The notes beneath the pieces were generated by a model. That model was not told where the DNA came from. It saw only the letters and a program-made list of their open reading frames with translations, and ran no database searches. From positions 496,001 through 560,000 of the forward strand of contig NZ_JQJY01000002.1 of the NCBI RefSeq assembly GCF_000745775.1: a DNA stretch of 64,000 bases. Reading direction: 5' to 3'. Shown piece after piece: positions 9,586 to 17,571 of this stretch. The DNA is from Flavobacterium sp. ASV13 (lineage in GTDB: Bacteria; Bacteroidota; Bacteroidia; Flavobacteriales; Flavobacteriaceae). A program made the translations under genes and the position numbers. Positions within the stretch are counted from its first letter, which is position 1. Each line of letters begins with the position of its first letter.

Positions 9586-9694
9586 AGGAAACTTTTTTAG
9601 TGTTCTTAGTTTCCAAATTCGAATGCAAATATATACAGGAAACTCTGAATACCAAAAAAGTTTCCAAGTTTTTTTATAATTATTTTAAGGAAAC
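9586..9694 (-). promoter_or_regulatory. yceI promoter with two TetR-type operators
   Basis: Two inverted repeats, AGGAAACT-N14-AGTTTCC, at 9586-9614 and 9637-9665, have the same sequence and the same 14-bp spacing as the tetR operator at 8946-8974. A lone half-site AGGAAAC is at 9688-9694. On the minus strand the -7 box TATATTTG (9626-9633) lies between the two operators, and TTTG at 9653-9656 gives a 19-bp spacer. The upstream operator thus covers the -33 element and the other lies in the 5' leader. Confidence 0.75.
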
Positions 9695-9774
9695 ATTTTA
9701 TACCCCTTTAAAAGCAATCATTAAATCTTTCTTAGCATTTCGTATTTACAAAGCAATAATTCATAATTGAATTG

Positions 9775-9782
9775 TATCTTTG
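9775..9782 (+). promoter_or_regulatory. -7 box of the polyprenyl synthase gene
   Basis: TATCTTTG matches TAnnTTTG and lies 26 bp before the ATG at 9809. No clear -33 TTG is seen at the right distance. Its position rules against the longer in-frame TTG start at 9767. Confidence 0.55.
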
Positions 9783-9808
9783 AGCCTCATAAATCAGAAT
9801 TTCATTTT

Positions 9809-10783
9809 ATGCACGATATAAGTCAGTACCAAGATTTTTTTATTAGTTATCTAAAAAAACAAAGCATACAAAAAGAACCTAAAAATCTTTATGAGCCTAT
9901 TGAATATATTTTAGGACTTGGCGGAAAAAGAATGCGTCCGGTGCTTACCTTAATGGCTGCAGAAGTTTTTGATGCCGATTATACAACAGCGCTTCCGGCT
10001 GCAATGGCGGTTGAAGTTTTTCATAATTTTTCACTTGTTCATGACGATATTATGGATGACGCTCCCCTGCGAAGAGGAGAAGAAACCGTTCATGAAAAAT
10101 GGAATATCAACACCGGAATTTTGTCTGGAGATGCCATGCTAATTCTGGCTTATCAGTATTTTGAACAATATGAGCCAGCAGTTTTTAGAGACTTGGCAAA
10201 ATTATTCAGCAAAACCGCGCTTGAAGTCTGCGAAGGCCAGCAATGGGATGTTGATTTTGAAGAAAGAACAGATGTTACTATTCCGGAATATCTAAAAATG
10301 ATTGAATATAAAACAGCCGTTTTAGTTGCTGCAGCAATGAAAATGGGCGCAATTGTGGCTAAAACTTCAGAAAAAGAAGGCGATTTGATTTATGATTTCG
10401 GATTGAATTTAGGATTAGCTTTCCAATTGCAGGATGATTATTTAGATGCTTTTGGAGATCCTGAAACTTTTGGAAAACAAGTTGGCGGCGATATTATTGA
10501 GAATAAAAAAACCTATTTATATTTAAAAGCCTTAGAATTTTCAACTCCTGAAAAAGCAACCGAATTAGAAAAATTATTCCGTTTGCAATTGGATGAAAAT
10601 TCAGAAAAAATCGAAACTGCAAAAGCCATTTTTAACGAATCTGGCGCTTCAAAAGCAACGCAAGATGCGATAGAAATGTACACTTTTAAGGCTTTTGAGA
10701 CTTTAGAAAAAATGGATATTAATGCTGAAAAGAAAAATATCCTGAGGTCATTTGGCGAAAACTTAATGGGACGTAAAGTTTAA
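9809..10783 (+). CDS. Trans-polyprenyl diphosphate synthase
   Basis: 324 residues, typical of octaprenyl/farnesyl-type synthases that condense isopentenyl diphosphate onto an allylic primer. The first aspartate-rich motif is DDIMD (79-83) in VHDDIMDDAPLRRG, and the second is DDYLD (209-213) in QLQDDYLDAFGD. GGKRMRP near residue 38 binds IPP. The long-chain product probably feeds menaquinone or undecaprenyl pathways; chain length cannot be read reliably. ATG 9809 was chosen because a -7 box precedes it. Two hypothetical genes follow closely, so this may be a small operon. Confidence 0.92.
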   Translation: MHDISQYQDFFISYLKKQSIQKEPKNLYEPIEYILGLGGKRMRPVLTLMAAEVFDADYTTALPAAMAVEVFHNFSLVHDDIMDDAPLRRGEETVHEKWNINTGILSGDAMLILAYQYFEQYEPAVFRDLAKLFSKTALEVCEGQQWDVDFEERTDVTIPEYLKMIEYKTAVLVAAAMKMGAIVAKTSEKEGDLIYDFGLNLGLAFQLQDDYLDAFGDPETFGKQVGGDIIENKKTYLYLKALEFSTPEKATELEKLFRLQLDENSEKIETAKAIFNESGASKATQDAIEMYTFKAFETLEKMDINAEKKNILRSFGENLMGRKV

Positions 10784-10798
10784 AACATACAAGACTTT

Positions 10799-11569
10799 AT
10801 GAATCAATTAATAAATGTTCTTTTCTTTAATGATAAAAATTACAATGCAAAAATGCAGTTGTTTTTTGCAATCTGTTTTCCTTTTTTTACCATTTTGGCT
10901 TTAGGAATTGACAGTGTATCTTTTACCGAACATTATTTTGATGGACGTCAGATTACAAACGTCTTATCCATATTATATTTTTGTTTTTTCTTCTGGTCTT
11001 CAGATGCTTATTTGAGAAAACTAATGTTTGTAATGGTATTTTTATCCTATCTGGGTGAATTTATTTTCTGCACTTTGCTCGAAATGTACGATTACCGAAC
11101 CGCATTTATTCCAATATATGTTCCTTTTGGACACGCTATAGTTTTTGCTTCAGGCTATGTTTTTGCTCACACACAATTAGCCGTTAAAAATGATAATTTA
11201 TTTAGAAAATGCTTTACAGCGGCTTTTACTACATTATTTTTAGCTGTCGGATTCTTTCTAAAAGATATTTTTTCGCTTATTTTTGGGATATTTTTCTTTT
11301 TGCTTTTAAAAAGAAAAAAATGGCAAAATTTATATTATTTCATAGCCCTTTGTGTTATATTTATTGAATTGGCCGGAACCTACTTTAAATGCTGGAAATG
11401 GGCACCCAAAACCTTCGGATTAATTCCGACATCAAATCCGCCGATGGGAGCTGTTTTTTTCTATGCAGGAGGCGATATTTTGCTGACTAAAATTGTTGAT
11501 TATTGGAAATCAAAAACAACAAATAAACGCATTGAAATTGTTATTGACTCAGAAAATTGCCATTTCTAA
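10799..11569 (+). CDS. Polytopic membrane protein of unknown function
   Basis: 256 residues with about seven or eight hydrophobic segments and short loops. Conserved-looking polar residues sit in the membrane: LGEFIFCTLLE, VPFGHAIVF and IELAGTYFKCWKWAP. I do not recognise the family. It starts 15 bp after the polyprenyl synthase stop, so co-transcription is likely and an isoprenoid-linked enzyme or carrier role is conceivable but unproven. Confidence 0.6.
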   Translation: MNQLINVLFFNDKNYNAKMQLFFAICFPFFTILALGIDSVSFTEHYFDGRQITNVLSILYFCFFFWSSDAYLRKLMFVMVFLSYLGEFIFCTLLEMYDYRTAFIPIYVPFGHAIVFASGYVFAHTQLAVKNDNLFRKCFTAAFTTLFLAVGFFLKDIFSLIFGIFFFLLLKRKKWQNLYYFIALCVIFIELAGTYFKCWKWAPKTFGLIPTSNPPMGAVFFYAGGDILLTKIVDYWKSKTTNKRIEIVIDSENCHF

Positions 11570-11580
11570 TTTTGAAAATT

Positions 11581-11934
11581 ATGTATGTTTCGCCATTAAA
11601 CACAGAATTATTATTTGAAGAAGCCCAAAAGGAATCTTTGTACTTGAAATTAATTGAGCAGATTAACAAAGATTTTAATTTGGCCAATGAAGGAATCGAT
11701 TTCCCTTTGAGTATTTCGCCGGAAGAATTGAAAATTCAGCTTCACGAAAAAATCTACCGAATGATTCAGTACAAATTTGCTGAATATTTAAATCTCTTAT
11801 ACATAATCGACGTTCCTGAAAACGAAATCAAACAACTTGATGGCTCTGATTTAGTAATTCTGGCTGAACAAGTTTCTTTTTTGATTTTAAAAAGAGAATG
11901 GCAGAAGGTTTGGTTTAGGAATTATTATAAATAA
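11581..11934 (+). CDS. Conserved hypothetical protein, about 117 aa
   Basis: A small, soluble, mainly helical acidic protein with no signal peptide or TM segment. An upstream in-frame TTG at 11557 would overlap the preceding gene; the ATG at 11581 (MYVSPLNTELLFEEAQ) avoids this and lies 11 bp after it. No known motif was recognised. Probably the third gene of the polyprenyl synthase transcript. Confidence 0.6.
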   Translation: MYVSPLNTELLFEEAQKESLYLKLIEQINKDFNLANEGIDFPLSISPEELKIQLHEKIYRMIQYKFAEYLNLLYIIDVPENEIKQLDGSDLVILAEQVSFLILKREWQKVWFRNYYK

Positions 11935-11967
11935 AGGCGCTAAGGTCCTGAGATGCTAAGGCACTAA
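11935..11967. repeat. Interspersed intergenic repeat, copy 1
   Basis: It contains CTGAGATGCTAAG (11948-11960), which recurs exactly and inverted at 12556-12568, so the two copies bracket the lipoprotein gene. It has the look of short CTAAG/CTGAG elements spread through flavobacterial intergenic DNA. Confidence 0.6.
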
Positions 11968-12530
11968 TATTTTTTCTCATTGGGATGAACAATCTTTTTT
12001 AATTTATCAAATTCAGTCCAAAGCCCAAATCCGCTTGTATCCAATGGACTTCCAACAATTTGAGTACGACCGCATGTAAAACAAATCTTTGCAATTCCTA
12101 TCGTCTTTTCCTTCTTCTTAAAAATAAAAATATCCCGATATTCTGCTGCGCAGGCAGCGAAAGTATTTTGCAATGAATCTTTTTCGCTAAACACGTTTTC
12201 AATCTCTTTTTGTTGTTTGAGCGATAAATTTGATTTTTTATAGTTGTGATATAATAAGACTTTTTCAAAATTTTCATTTGGAATAGTGTCTGGAAAATGA
12301 TGAACGAACAAGTCTATAAACTCAAGTTCTTTTGGAGTATTCTTCTCTTTCATCATAATTTTTGTAAAATCTTCCTCCGAAAAATTCAAATAATAATGAT
12401 CAATTTTATCGGAATCAAAAAAAGGTCGTAATTCTTTTTTTACAACCTTCTCATTATTAGCTTCTGCTCTTTTAGAGTCATTACAACTCGAAAATACAAT
12501 TGCAGCTAGTATAAAAAAATATATTTTCAA
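11964..12530 (-). CDS. Hypothetical lipoprotein
   Basis: 188 residues. The N-terminus MKIYFFILAAIVFSSC is a lipoprotein signal peptide with lipobox F-S-S-C. The start must be TTG at 12530, because an in-frame stop lies two codons upstream and no ATG precedes the signal peptide. The mature part is charged, with a C-F-T-C-G pair near the C-terminus (ICFTCGRTQIVG), possibly metal-binding. No family was recognised. It is flanked by the two inverted repeat copies. Confidence 0.6.
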   Translation of the reverse strand: MKIYFFILAAIVFSSCNDSKRAEANNEKVVKKELRPFFDSDKIDHYYLNFSEEDFTKIMMKEKNTPKELEFIDLFVHHFPDTIPNENFEKVLLYHNYKKSNLSLKQQKEIENVFSEKDSLQNTFAACAAEYRDIFIFKKKEKTIGIAKICFTCGRTQIVGSPLDTSGFGLWTEFDKLKKIVHPNEKKY

Positions 12531-12542
12531 ATTTCAGGATTT

Positions 12543-12580
12543 AAAAACTTAGAATCTTAGCATCTCAGTACCTCAGCAAC
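12543..12580. repeat. Interspersed intergenic repeat, copy 2 (inverted)
   Basis: CTTAGCATCTCAG at 12556-12568 is the exact reverse complement of 11948-11960. Neighbouring CTTAGAAT and CCTCAG words make it a short tandem-like tract. Confidence 0.6.
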
Positions 12581-13132
12581 TTAAAAATACACCCTCACAA
12601 AAGGCATAAATCCAGATCCGTAAAGGCTTTTATTCGGATTATATAAAACATCATAACGTCCACCAATTGTCACATTTCCGGTTCTGTAACCTGCTCCGAG
12701 ATACAAGGCGGTATTCCAATAAGCATCAGAATAACTTGGCTGGTTGTAATATTGTTCATAATCTGTATCTACCCTTACCTGTTCTAATTCGGCAGATAAT
12801 TGAACTTGCGGAATAGGGTTTACGAGTACAATCGCGCTTCCACCCCAAACAAAAGATTCATAATAGTTTTTTTGATATAAATAGCCAAACTGCAGTCCTG
12901 CACCTACTGAAACTATTGGATTGATGTTGTAAATAGCACTCGGCATAACCGAAATATTGGTGTAACCTGAACCAAAACCCAATCCAAGTCCGCCACCAAA
13001 CTGAACCTTATCCCAAAAATGATTGCTATTGTCAATGACATAATTTTGTTGTGCATTTCCAACGTTGAAAAATAATACAGCCAAAATCACAAAAAAAGAA
13101 TTGAAAACGATTGAATTTTGATTTTTACTCAT
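12581..13132 (-). CDS. Small outer-membrane beta-barrel protein
   Basis: 183 residues with a signal peptide ending VGNAQ at about residue 28. Alternating aromatic and glycine-rich strands follow (FGGGLGLGFGSGYTNISVMP, SVGAGLQFGYLYQ, ALYLGAGYRTGNVTIGGRYD). It ends in FMPFVRVYF, a terminal aromatic typical of outer-membrane barrels. No specific function. It is transcribed divergently from sucA and shares the intergenic region with a 24-bp inverted repeat. Confidence 0.7.
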   Translation of the reverse strand: MSKNQNSIVFNSFFVILAVLFFNVGNAQQNYVIDNSNHFWDKVQFGGGLGLGFGSGYTNISVMPSAIYNINPIVSVGAGLQFGYLYQKNYYESFVWGGSAIVLVNPIPQVQLSAELEQVRVDTDYEQYYNQPSYSDAYWNTALYLGAGYRTGNVTIGGRYDVLYNPNKSLYGSGFMPFVRVYF

Positions 13133-13154
13133 AGTTAACGTTTATTTTAACAAA

Positions 13155-13178
13155 TTTTTACGTAAAAGTACGTAAAAA
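13155..13178. promoter_or_regulatory. Inverted repeat between sucA and the barrel gene
   Basis: TTTTTACGTA-AAAG-TACGTAAAAA, a perfect 10-bp inverted repeat with a 4-bp spacer. It lies 26 to 50 bp upstream of the sucA -7 box and just upstream of the divergent gene start, a good place for a regulator of either gene. There is no T run for a terminator reading, and no gene ends here. Confidence 0.6.
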
Positions 13179-13204
13179 AAAGATTTAAATAAATGTGATT
13201 GTTG

Positions 13205-13212
13205 TACTTTTG
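13205..13212 (+). promoter_or_regulatory. -7 box of sucA
   Basis: TACTTTTG matches TAnnTTTG, 36 bp before the chosen ATG at 13249. It lies inside the longer open frame beginning with GTG at 13195, which argues against that start. Confidence 0.6.
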
Positions 13213-13248
13213 CGTTTCTATTTAACAAAAAGTATATTCACTAATATT

Positions 13249-16023
13249 ATGGATAGGTTTTCATTTTTAAATGCAGCGCATACCGAGTTTTTTGCACAAT
13301 TATACGATCAATATTTAGTTAACCCAGACAGCGTTGAGCCTAGCTGGAGAAGTTTTTTTCAAGGTTTTGACTTTGGAATGACAACTTATAACGACGAAAA
13401 TCCAGTGCAAACGATCGTTGAGTACGTGACTAGCGATAACACAGATTACAGTCAGATTTCTGAAAAACTAAAGAAAGAATTTAACGTTCTTAAATTAATT
13501 GACGGATACCGTACACGTGGGCATTTGTTCACTAAAACAAACCCTGTTCGCGACCGCAGACAATCTTCTCCAACTTTAGATATCGAGAACTTCGGATTAT
13601 CAGCAGCTGACCTTTCAACTGTTTTTGATGCTGCGCAGACAATCGGAATGGTACCTTCATCTTTGCAAGATATCGTAAATCGTCTAAAAACTATTTACTG
13701 TCAGCATATCGGTATTGAGTATATGTACATCAGGAATCCTGGCGTTGTAAAATGGATTCAGGACAAATTAGCTGTAAATACGAATCAGCCTAATTTCTCT
13801 ACAGAAGAAAAGAAAACAATCTTAAATAAATTAAACGAAGCTGTTTCTTTTGAGAATTTCCTTCATACTAAATATGTTGGACAAAAACGTTTCTCATTAG
13901 AAGGTGGAGAATCTATCATCCCGGCTCTAGATGCTTTAATCGAGCAAGCTGCTGAAAAAGGTGTTGAACAATTCGTAATGGGAATGGCACACCGTGGTCG
14001 TTTGAACGTTTTGGCAAACATCTTTGGAAAATCTACTCAGGATATTTTTGGTGAGTTTGACGGAAAAGATTACGATCAGGAATATTTTGACGGTGACGTA
14101 AAATACCACTTAGGTCTTACTGCCGACAAAAAAACAAGATCAGGAAAAAGCATCAACATCAATTTAGCACCAAACCCTTCTCACTTAGAAACGGTTGGAG
14201 CTGTAATTGAAGGAATCACAAGAGCAAAACAAGATAAATATTATGCTGACGATTTCTCTAAAGTATTACCTATCGCCGTTCACGGAGATGCTGCAATCGC
14301 AGGTCAGGGTATTTTATATGAAATCATTCAGATGGCTCAGCTTGACGGTTACAAAACTGGAGGAACAATCCACATTGTAATCAATAACCAGGTTGGTTTT
14401 ACAACAAACTACTTAGACGCTCGTTCATCAACTTATTGTACAGACGTTGCTAAAGTAACTTTATCTCCAGTATTACACGTAAATGCTGATGATGCTGAAG
14501 CTGTTGTACACGCTGTATCTTTTGCATTAGACTACAGAATGCAATTTGGACGTGACGTATTTATCGATTTATTAGGATACAGAAAATACGGTCATAACGA
14601 AGGTGACGAACCTCGTTTCACGCAACCAGTTTTATACAAAATCATCGCTAAACATAAAAACCCAAGAGACATCTACGCAGAGAAATTACTTTCTGACGGC
14701 GTAATCGATGCTTCTTATGTAAATGCTTTAGAAAAAGAATACAAATCTGCTTTAGAGGAAAACTTAGAAGCTTCTCGTAAAAAAGATTTGACAATTATTA
14801 CTCCATTCATGAAAAACGAATGGGAAGGATTTGTTCAGGTAACTGACACACAAATGCTTCAAAAAGTTGATACTACTTTCGACAAAAAAGGATTGGATTC
14901 TATCATCAATACAATTTCAACTTTACCATCTGATAAAAAATTCATCAGTAAAATAAGCAAAATTGTTACGGATAGAAAAACAGGATACGACAATAATACC
15001 CTTGATTGGGGAACTGCAGAAGCACTTGCTTACGGTTCGCTTTTAACAGAAGGATTTGATGTTCGTATTTCTGGTCAGGATGTTGAAAGAGGAACTTTCT
15101 CTCACCGTCACGCGGTAGTTAAAGTTGAAGATTCTGAAGAAGAAGTAATTCTTTTGAATGGTATCGAAAACAAAAAAGGAAAATTCGGCGTATTCAATTC
15201 ACTTTTATCAGAATACGGAGTTTTAGGTTTTGATTACGGATATGCATTAGCAAACCCGAAAGCCTTAACGATTTGGGAAGCACAATTTGGAGATTTCTCT
15301 AACGGAGCTCAAATTATGATTGACCAATATATTTCATGTGGTGAAGACAAATGGAACAACCAAAATGGTATTGTTTTATTATTGCCTCACGGATATGAAG
15401 GACAAGGTGCAGAACACTCTTCTGCAAGAATGGAACGTTACTTACAACTTTGTGCAAGACAAAATATGTATGTTGCTGACTGTACTACGCCAGCAAACTT
15501 CTTCCACTTGTTGAGAAGACAAATGAAAACGAATTTCCGTAAACCTTTAGTGGTTTTCTCTCCAAAAAGTTTATTACGTGATCCAAGATGTGTATCAACT
15601 GTGGATGAATTAGCAAACGGAAGTTTCCAGGAAACAATTGACGATAATACAGTAGATAAAAAGAAAGTAAAAACTTTGGTTTTTGTTACTGGTAAATTCT
15701 ATTATGACATCGTTGCTGAAAGAGAAAACAACGGAAGAAATGATGTTGCTGTTGTTCGTATTGAGCAATTATTCCCTTTCCCAGTTGAGCAAATCAAAGA
15801 AATCATTGCAAAATATCCAAATGCTGATGATTATGTTTGGGCTCAGGAAGAACCTAAAAACATGGGAGCTTACAGCTTTATGTTAATGAACTTTGATCTT
15901 GTTAAATGGAGATTAGCTTCATTAAAAGCTTATGCTGCACCTGCATCTGGAAGTTACACACGTGCAAAACGCCGTCACGCAGATGCAATTAGAATGGTAT
16001 TCGATAAAAATTTATTCAGATAA
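13249..16023 (+). CDS. sucA: 2-oxoglutarate dehydrogenase E1 component
   Basis: 924 residues, the usual length. It decarboxylates 2-oxoglutarate with thiamine diphosphate and passes the succinyl group to E2. The N-terminal E2-binding motif (NAAHTEFFAQLYDQYLVNP) is present. Substrate and ThDP residues appear in MAHRGRL (246-252) and HGDAAIAGQG (345-354), with the magnesium-site asparagine in INNQVGF, followed by the transketolase-like pyrimidine and C-terminal domains. It begins a two-gene operon with sucB; E3 (lipoamide dehydrogenase) is not in this window. Confidence 0.96.
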   Translation: MDRFSFLNAAHTEFFAQLYDQYLVNPDSVEPSWRSFFQGFDFGMTTYNDENPVQTIVEYVTSDNTDYSQISEKLKKEFNVLKLIDGYRTRGHLFTKTNPVRDRRQSSPTLDIENFGLSAADLSTVFDAAQTIGMVPSSLQDIVNRLKTIYCQHIGIEYMYIRNPGVVKWIQDKLAVNTNQPNFSTEEKKTILNKLNEAVSFENFLHTKYVGQKRFSLEGGESIIPALDALIEQAAEKGVEQFVMGMAHRGRLNVLANIFGKSTQDIFGEFDGKDYDQEYFDGDVKYHLGLTADKKTRSGKSININLAPNPSHLETVGAVIEGITRAKQDKYYADDFSKVLPIAVHGDAAIAGQGILYEIIQMAQLDGYKTGGTIHIVINNQVGFTTNYLDARSSTYCTDVAKVTLSPVLHVNADDAEAVVHAVSFALDYRMQFGRDVFIDLLGYRKYGHNEGDEPRFTQPVLYKIIAKHKNPRDIYAEKLLSDGVIDASYVNALEKEYKSALEENLEASRKKDLTIITPFMKNEWEGFVQVTDTQMLQKVDTTFDKKGLDSIINTISTLPSDKKFISKISKIVTDRKTGYDNNTLDWGTAEALAYGSLLTEGFDVRISGQDVERGTFSHRHAVVKVEDSEEEVILLNGIENKKGKFGVFNSLLSEYGVLGFDYGYALANPKALTIWEAQFGDFSNGAQIMIDQYISCGEDKWNNQNGIVLLLPHGYEGQGAEHSSARMERYLQLCARQNMYVADCTTPANFFHLLRRQMKTNFRKPLVVFSPKSLLRDPRCVSTVDELANGSFQETIDDNTVDKKKVKTLVFVTGKFYYDIVAERENNGRNDVAVVRIEQLFPFPVEQIKEIIAKYPNADDYVWAQEEPKNMGAYSFMLMNFDLVKWRLASLKAYAAPASGSYTRAKRRHADAIRMVFDKNLFR

Positions 16024-16037
16024 AAAAAATGTTTCAA

Positions 16038-16078
16038 GTTTAAAGTTTCAGGTTTATCATTGACATGAAACTTTAAAC
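16038..16078 (+). promoter_or_regulatory. Intercistronic hairpin between sucA and sucB
   Basis: GTTTAAAGTTTCA (16038-16050) pairs perfectly with TGAAACTTTAAAC (16066-16078) across 15 nt. There is no T run, so it is more likely an mRNA-processing or stabilising element, or an interspersed repeat, than a terminator. A close relative of the right arm lies before the YraN gene. Confidence 0.55.
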
Positions 16079-16103
16079 GCTACAACCTTAAACAAAAACA
16101 AAG

Positions 16104-17345
16104 ATGATTTTAGAAATGAAAGTCCCATCACCAGGGGAATCAATAAAAGAAGTTGAAATTGCAACTTGGTTAGTAAAAGACGGAGATTATGTAGAGAAAG
16201 ATCAGGCTATTGCTGAAGTTGATTCAGACAAAGCTACTCTTGAGTTACCTGCTGAAATGAGTGGTGTAATTACACTAAAAGCTGAAGAAGGTGATACAGT
16301 AGCAGTTGGTGCTGTAGTTTGTTTAATTGATACAGATGCTGCAAAACCAGCAGGAAGCGCTCCAGCTGCACCAGCAGCAGAAGCTCCAAAAGCTGAGGCA
16401 CCGAAAGCAGAAGTAAAAGCTGAGGCTCCAAAAGCAGCTCCGGCTCCGGCAGCAGCACCAAGTTATGCAGCTGGAACTCCATCTCCTGCAGCAAGAAAAA
16501 TATTAGATGAAAAAAATATTGCTCCAGCAACAGTTTCAGGAACTGGAAAAGGGGGAAGAATTACTAAAGATGATGCTGTAAACGCAGTACCTTCTATGGG
16601 AACTCCAACTGGTGGAAGCCGTGGAACTGAGCGTACAAAATTATCTATGTTACGTCGTAAAGTAGCAGAAAGATTAGTTTCAGCTAAAAACGAAACAGCT
16701 ATGCTTACTACTTTCAACGAAGTAAACATGACGCCAATCAACCAAATTCGTAATGAATACAAAGATGCTTTCAAAGCAAAACATGGTGGTTTAGGTTTAG
16801 GTTTCATGTCATTCTTTACAAAAGCGGTTACAAGAGCTTTAGAATTATATCCAGATGTTAACTCAATGATGGATGGTGACTACAAAGTTGCTTATGACTT
16901 TGCTGATATCTCAATCGCAGTTTCTGGACCAAAAGGATTAATGGTTCCTGTTGTTCGTAATGCTGAATTATTAACTTTCCGTGGAATTGAAGCTGAAATC
17001 AAAAGATTAGCTTTAAGAGCTCGTGATGGTCAAATTACAGTTGACGATATGACTGGAGGAACTTTCACAATCACTAACGGTGGTGTTTTCGGAAGTATGT
17101 TATCTACTCCAATCATTAACCCTCCTCAATCAGGTATCTTAGGAATGCACAATATTATTGAGCGTCCGATTGCTGTAAACGGAAAAGTTGAAATTCACCC
17201 AATGATGTACGTTGCACTTTCTTACGATCACAGAATTATTGACGGACGTGAGTCTGTTGGTTTCTTGGTTGCTGTTAAAGAAGCTTTAGAAAACCCATTA
17301 GAATTATTGATGAATGGAGACGCTAAACGTGCTTTAGAGTTGTAA
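16104..17345 (+). CDS. sucB: 2-oxoglutarate dehydrogenase E2 (dihydrolipoyl succinyltransferase)
   Basis: 413 residues with the classic E2 layout. One lipoyl domain has the lipoylated lysine K43 in DSDKATLEL. An Ala/Pro/Lys-rich swinging linker follows (about 80-122), then the E3/E1-binding domain (about 126-161, [13 protein letters not shown]) and the catalytic domain ending in HRIIDG (376-381) with the active histidine. Succinyl specificity is inferred from the partner sucA immediately upstream. A strong terminator follows. Confidence 0.95.
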   Translation: MILEMKVPSPGESIKEVEIATWLVKDGDYVEKDQAIAEVDSDKATLELPAEMSGVITLKAEEGDTVAVGAVVCLIDTDAAKPAGSAPAAPAAEAPKAEAPKAEVKAEAPKAAPAPAAAPSYAAGTPSPAARKILDEKNIAPATVSGTGKGGRITKDDAVNAVPSMGTPTGGSRGTERTKLSMLRRKVAERLVSAKNETAMLTTFNEVNMTPINQIRNEYKDAFKAKHGGLGLGFMSFFTKAVTRALELYPDVNSMMDGDYKVAYDFADISIAVSGPKGLMVPVVRNAELLTFRGIEAEIKRLALRARDGQITVDDMTGGTFTITNGGVFGSMLSTPIINPPQSGILGMHNIIERPIAVNGKVEIHPMMYVALSYDHRIIDGRESVGFLVAVKEALENPLELLMNGDAKRALEL

Positions 17346-17368
17346 TTTTAAGTAATTTTAGACAATAT

Positions 17369-17404
17369 AAAAGCCTGTTCTTTCATTAGAACAGGCTTTT
17401 TTTT
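17369..17404 (+). terminator. Terminator of sucAB
   Basis: Perfect 13-bp stem (17369-17381 with 17388-17400), a 6-nt loop and a run of eight T. Confidence 0.93.
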
Positions 17405-17479
17405 GCTTAATATTAGCTTAAGATTGGCTTAAGATGTTAATTTTTTGAATAATTCAAAAAATTAATACTCAAAAAATAA

Positions 17480-17561
17480 TTTATTTAGAATAAATAAAAA
17501 TAGCTTGTATGGTTGGCGATCAAGACATAAATTTGCGCTATTAAAATCAATTCTAAATAAA
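17480..17561 (+). promoter_or_regulatory. Promoter of the iron-uptake receptor with flanking inverted repeat
   Basis: TTG (17505-17507), a 20-bp spacer and TAAATTTG (17528-17535) form a good flavobacterial promoter. Two 12-bp arms in inverted order flank it: TTTATTTAGAAT (17480-17491) and ATTCTAAATAAA (17550-17561). A separate near-palindrome, TTTTTTGAAT-A-ATTCAAAAAA, lies further upstream around 17441-17461. The arms could be sites of an iron-responsive regulator. Confidence 0.55.
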
Positions 17562-17571
17562 ATAAAATAAA

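Noticed and set aside
16270..16807. Two long minus-strand open frames inside sucB
   Set aside because: They are made by the Ala/Pro-rich linker codons read backwards (Leu/Val-rich strings) and have no family resemblance.
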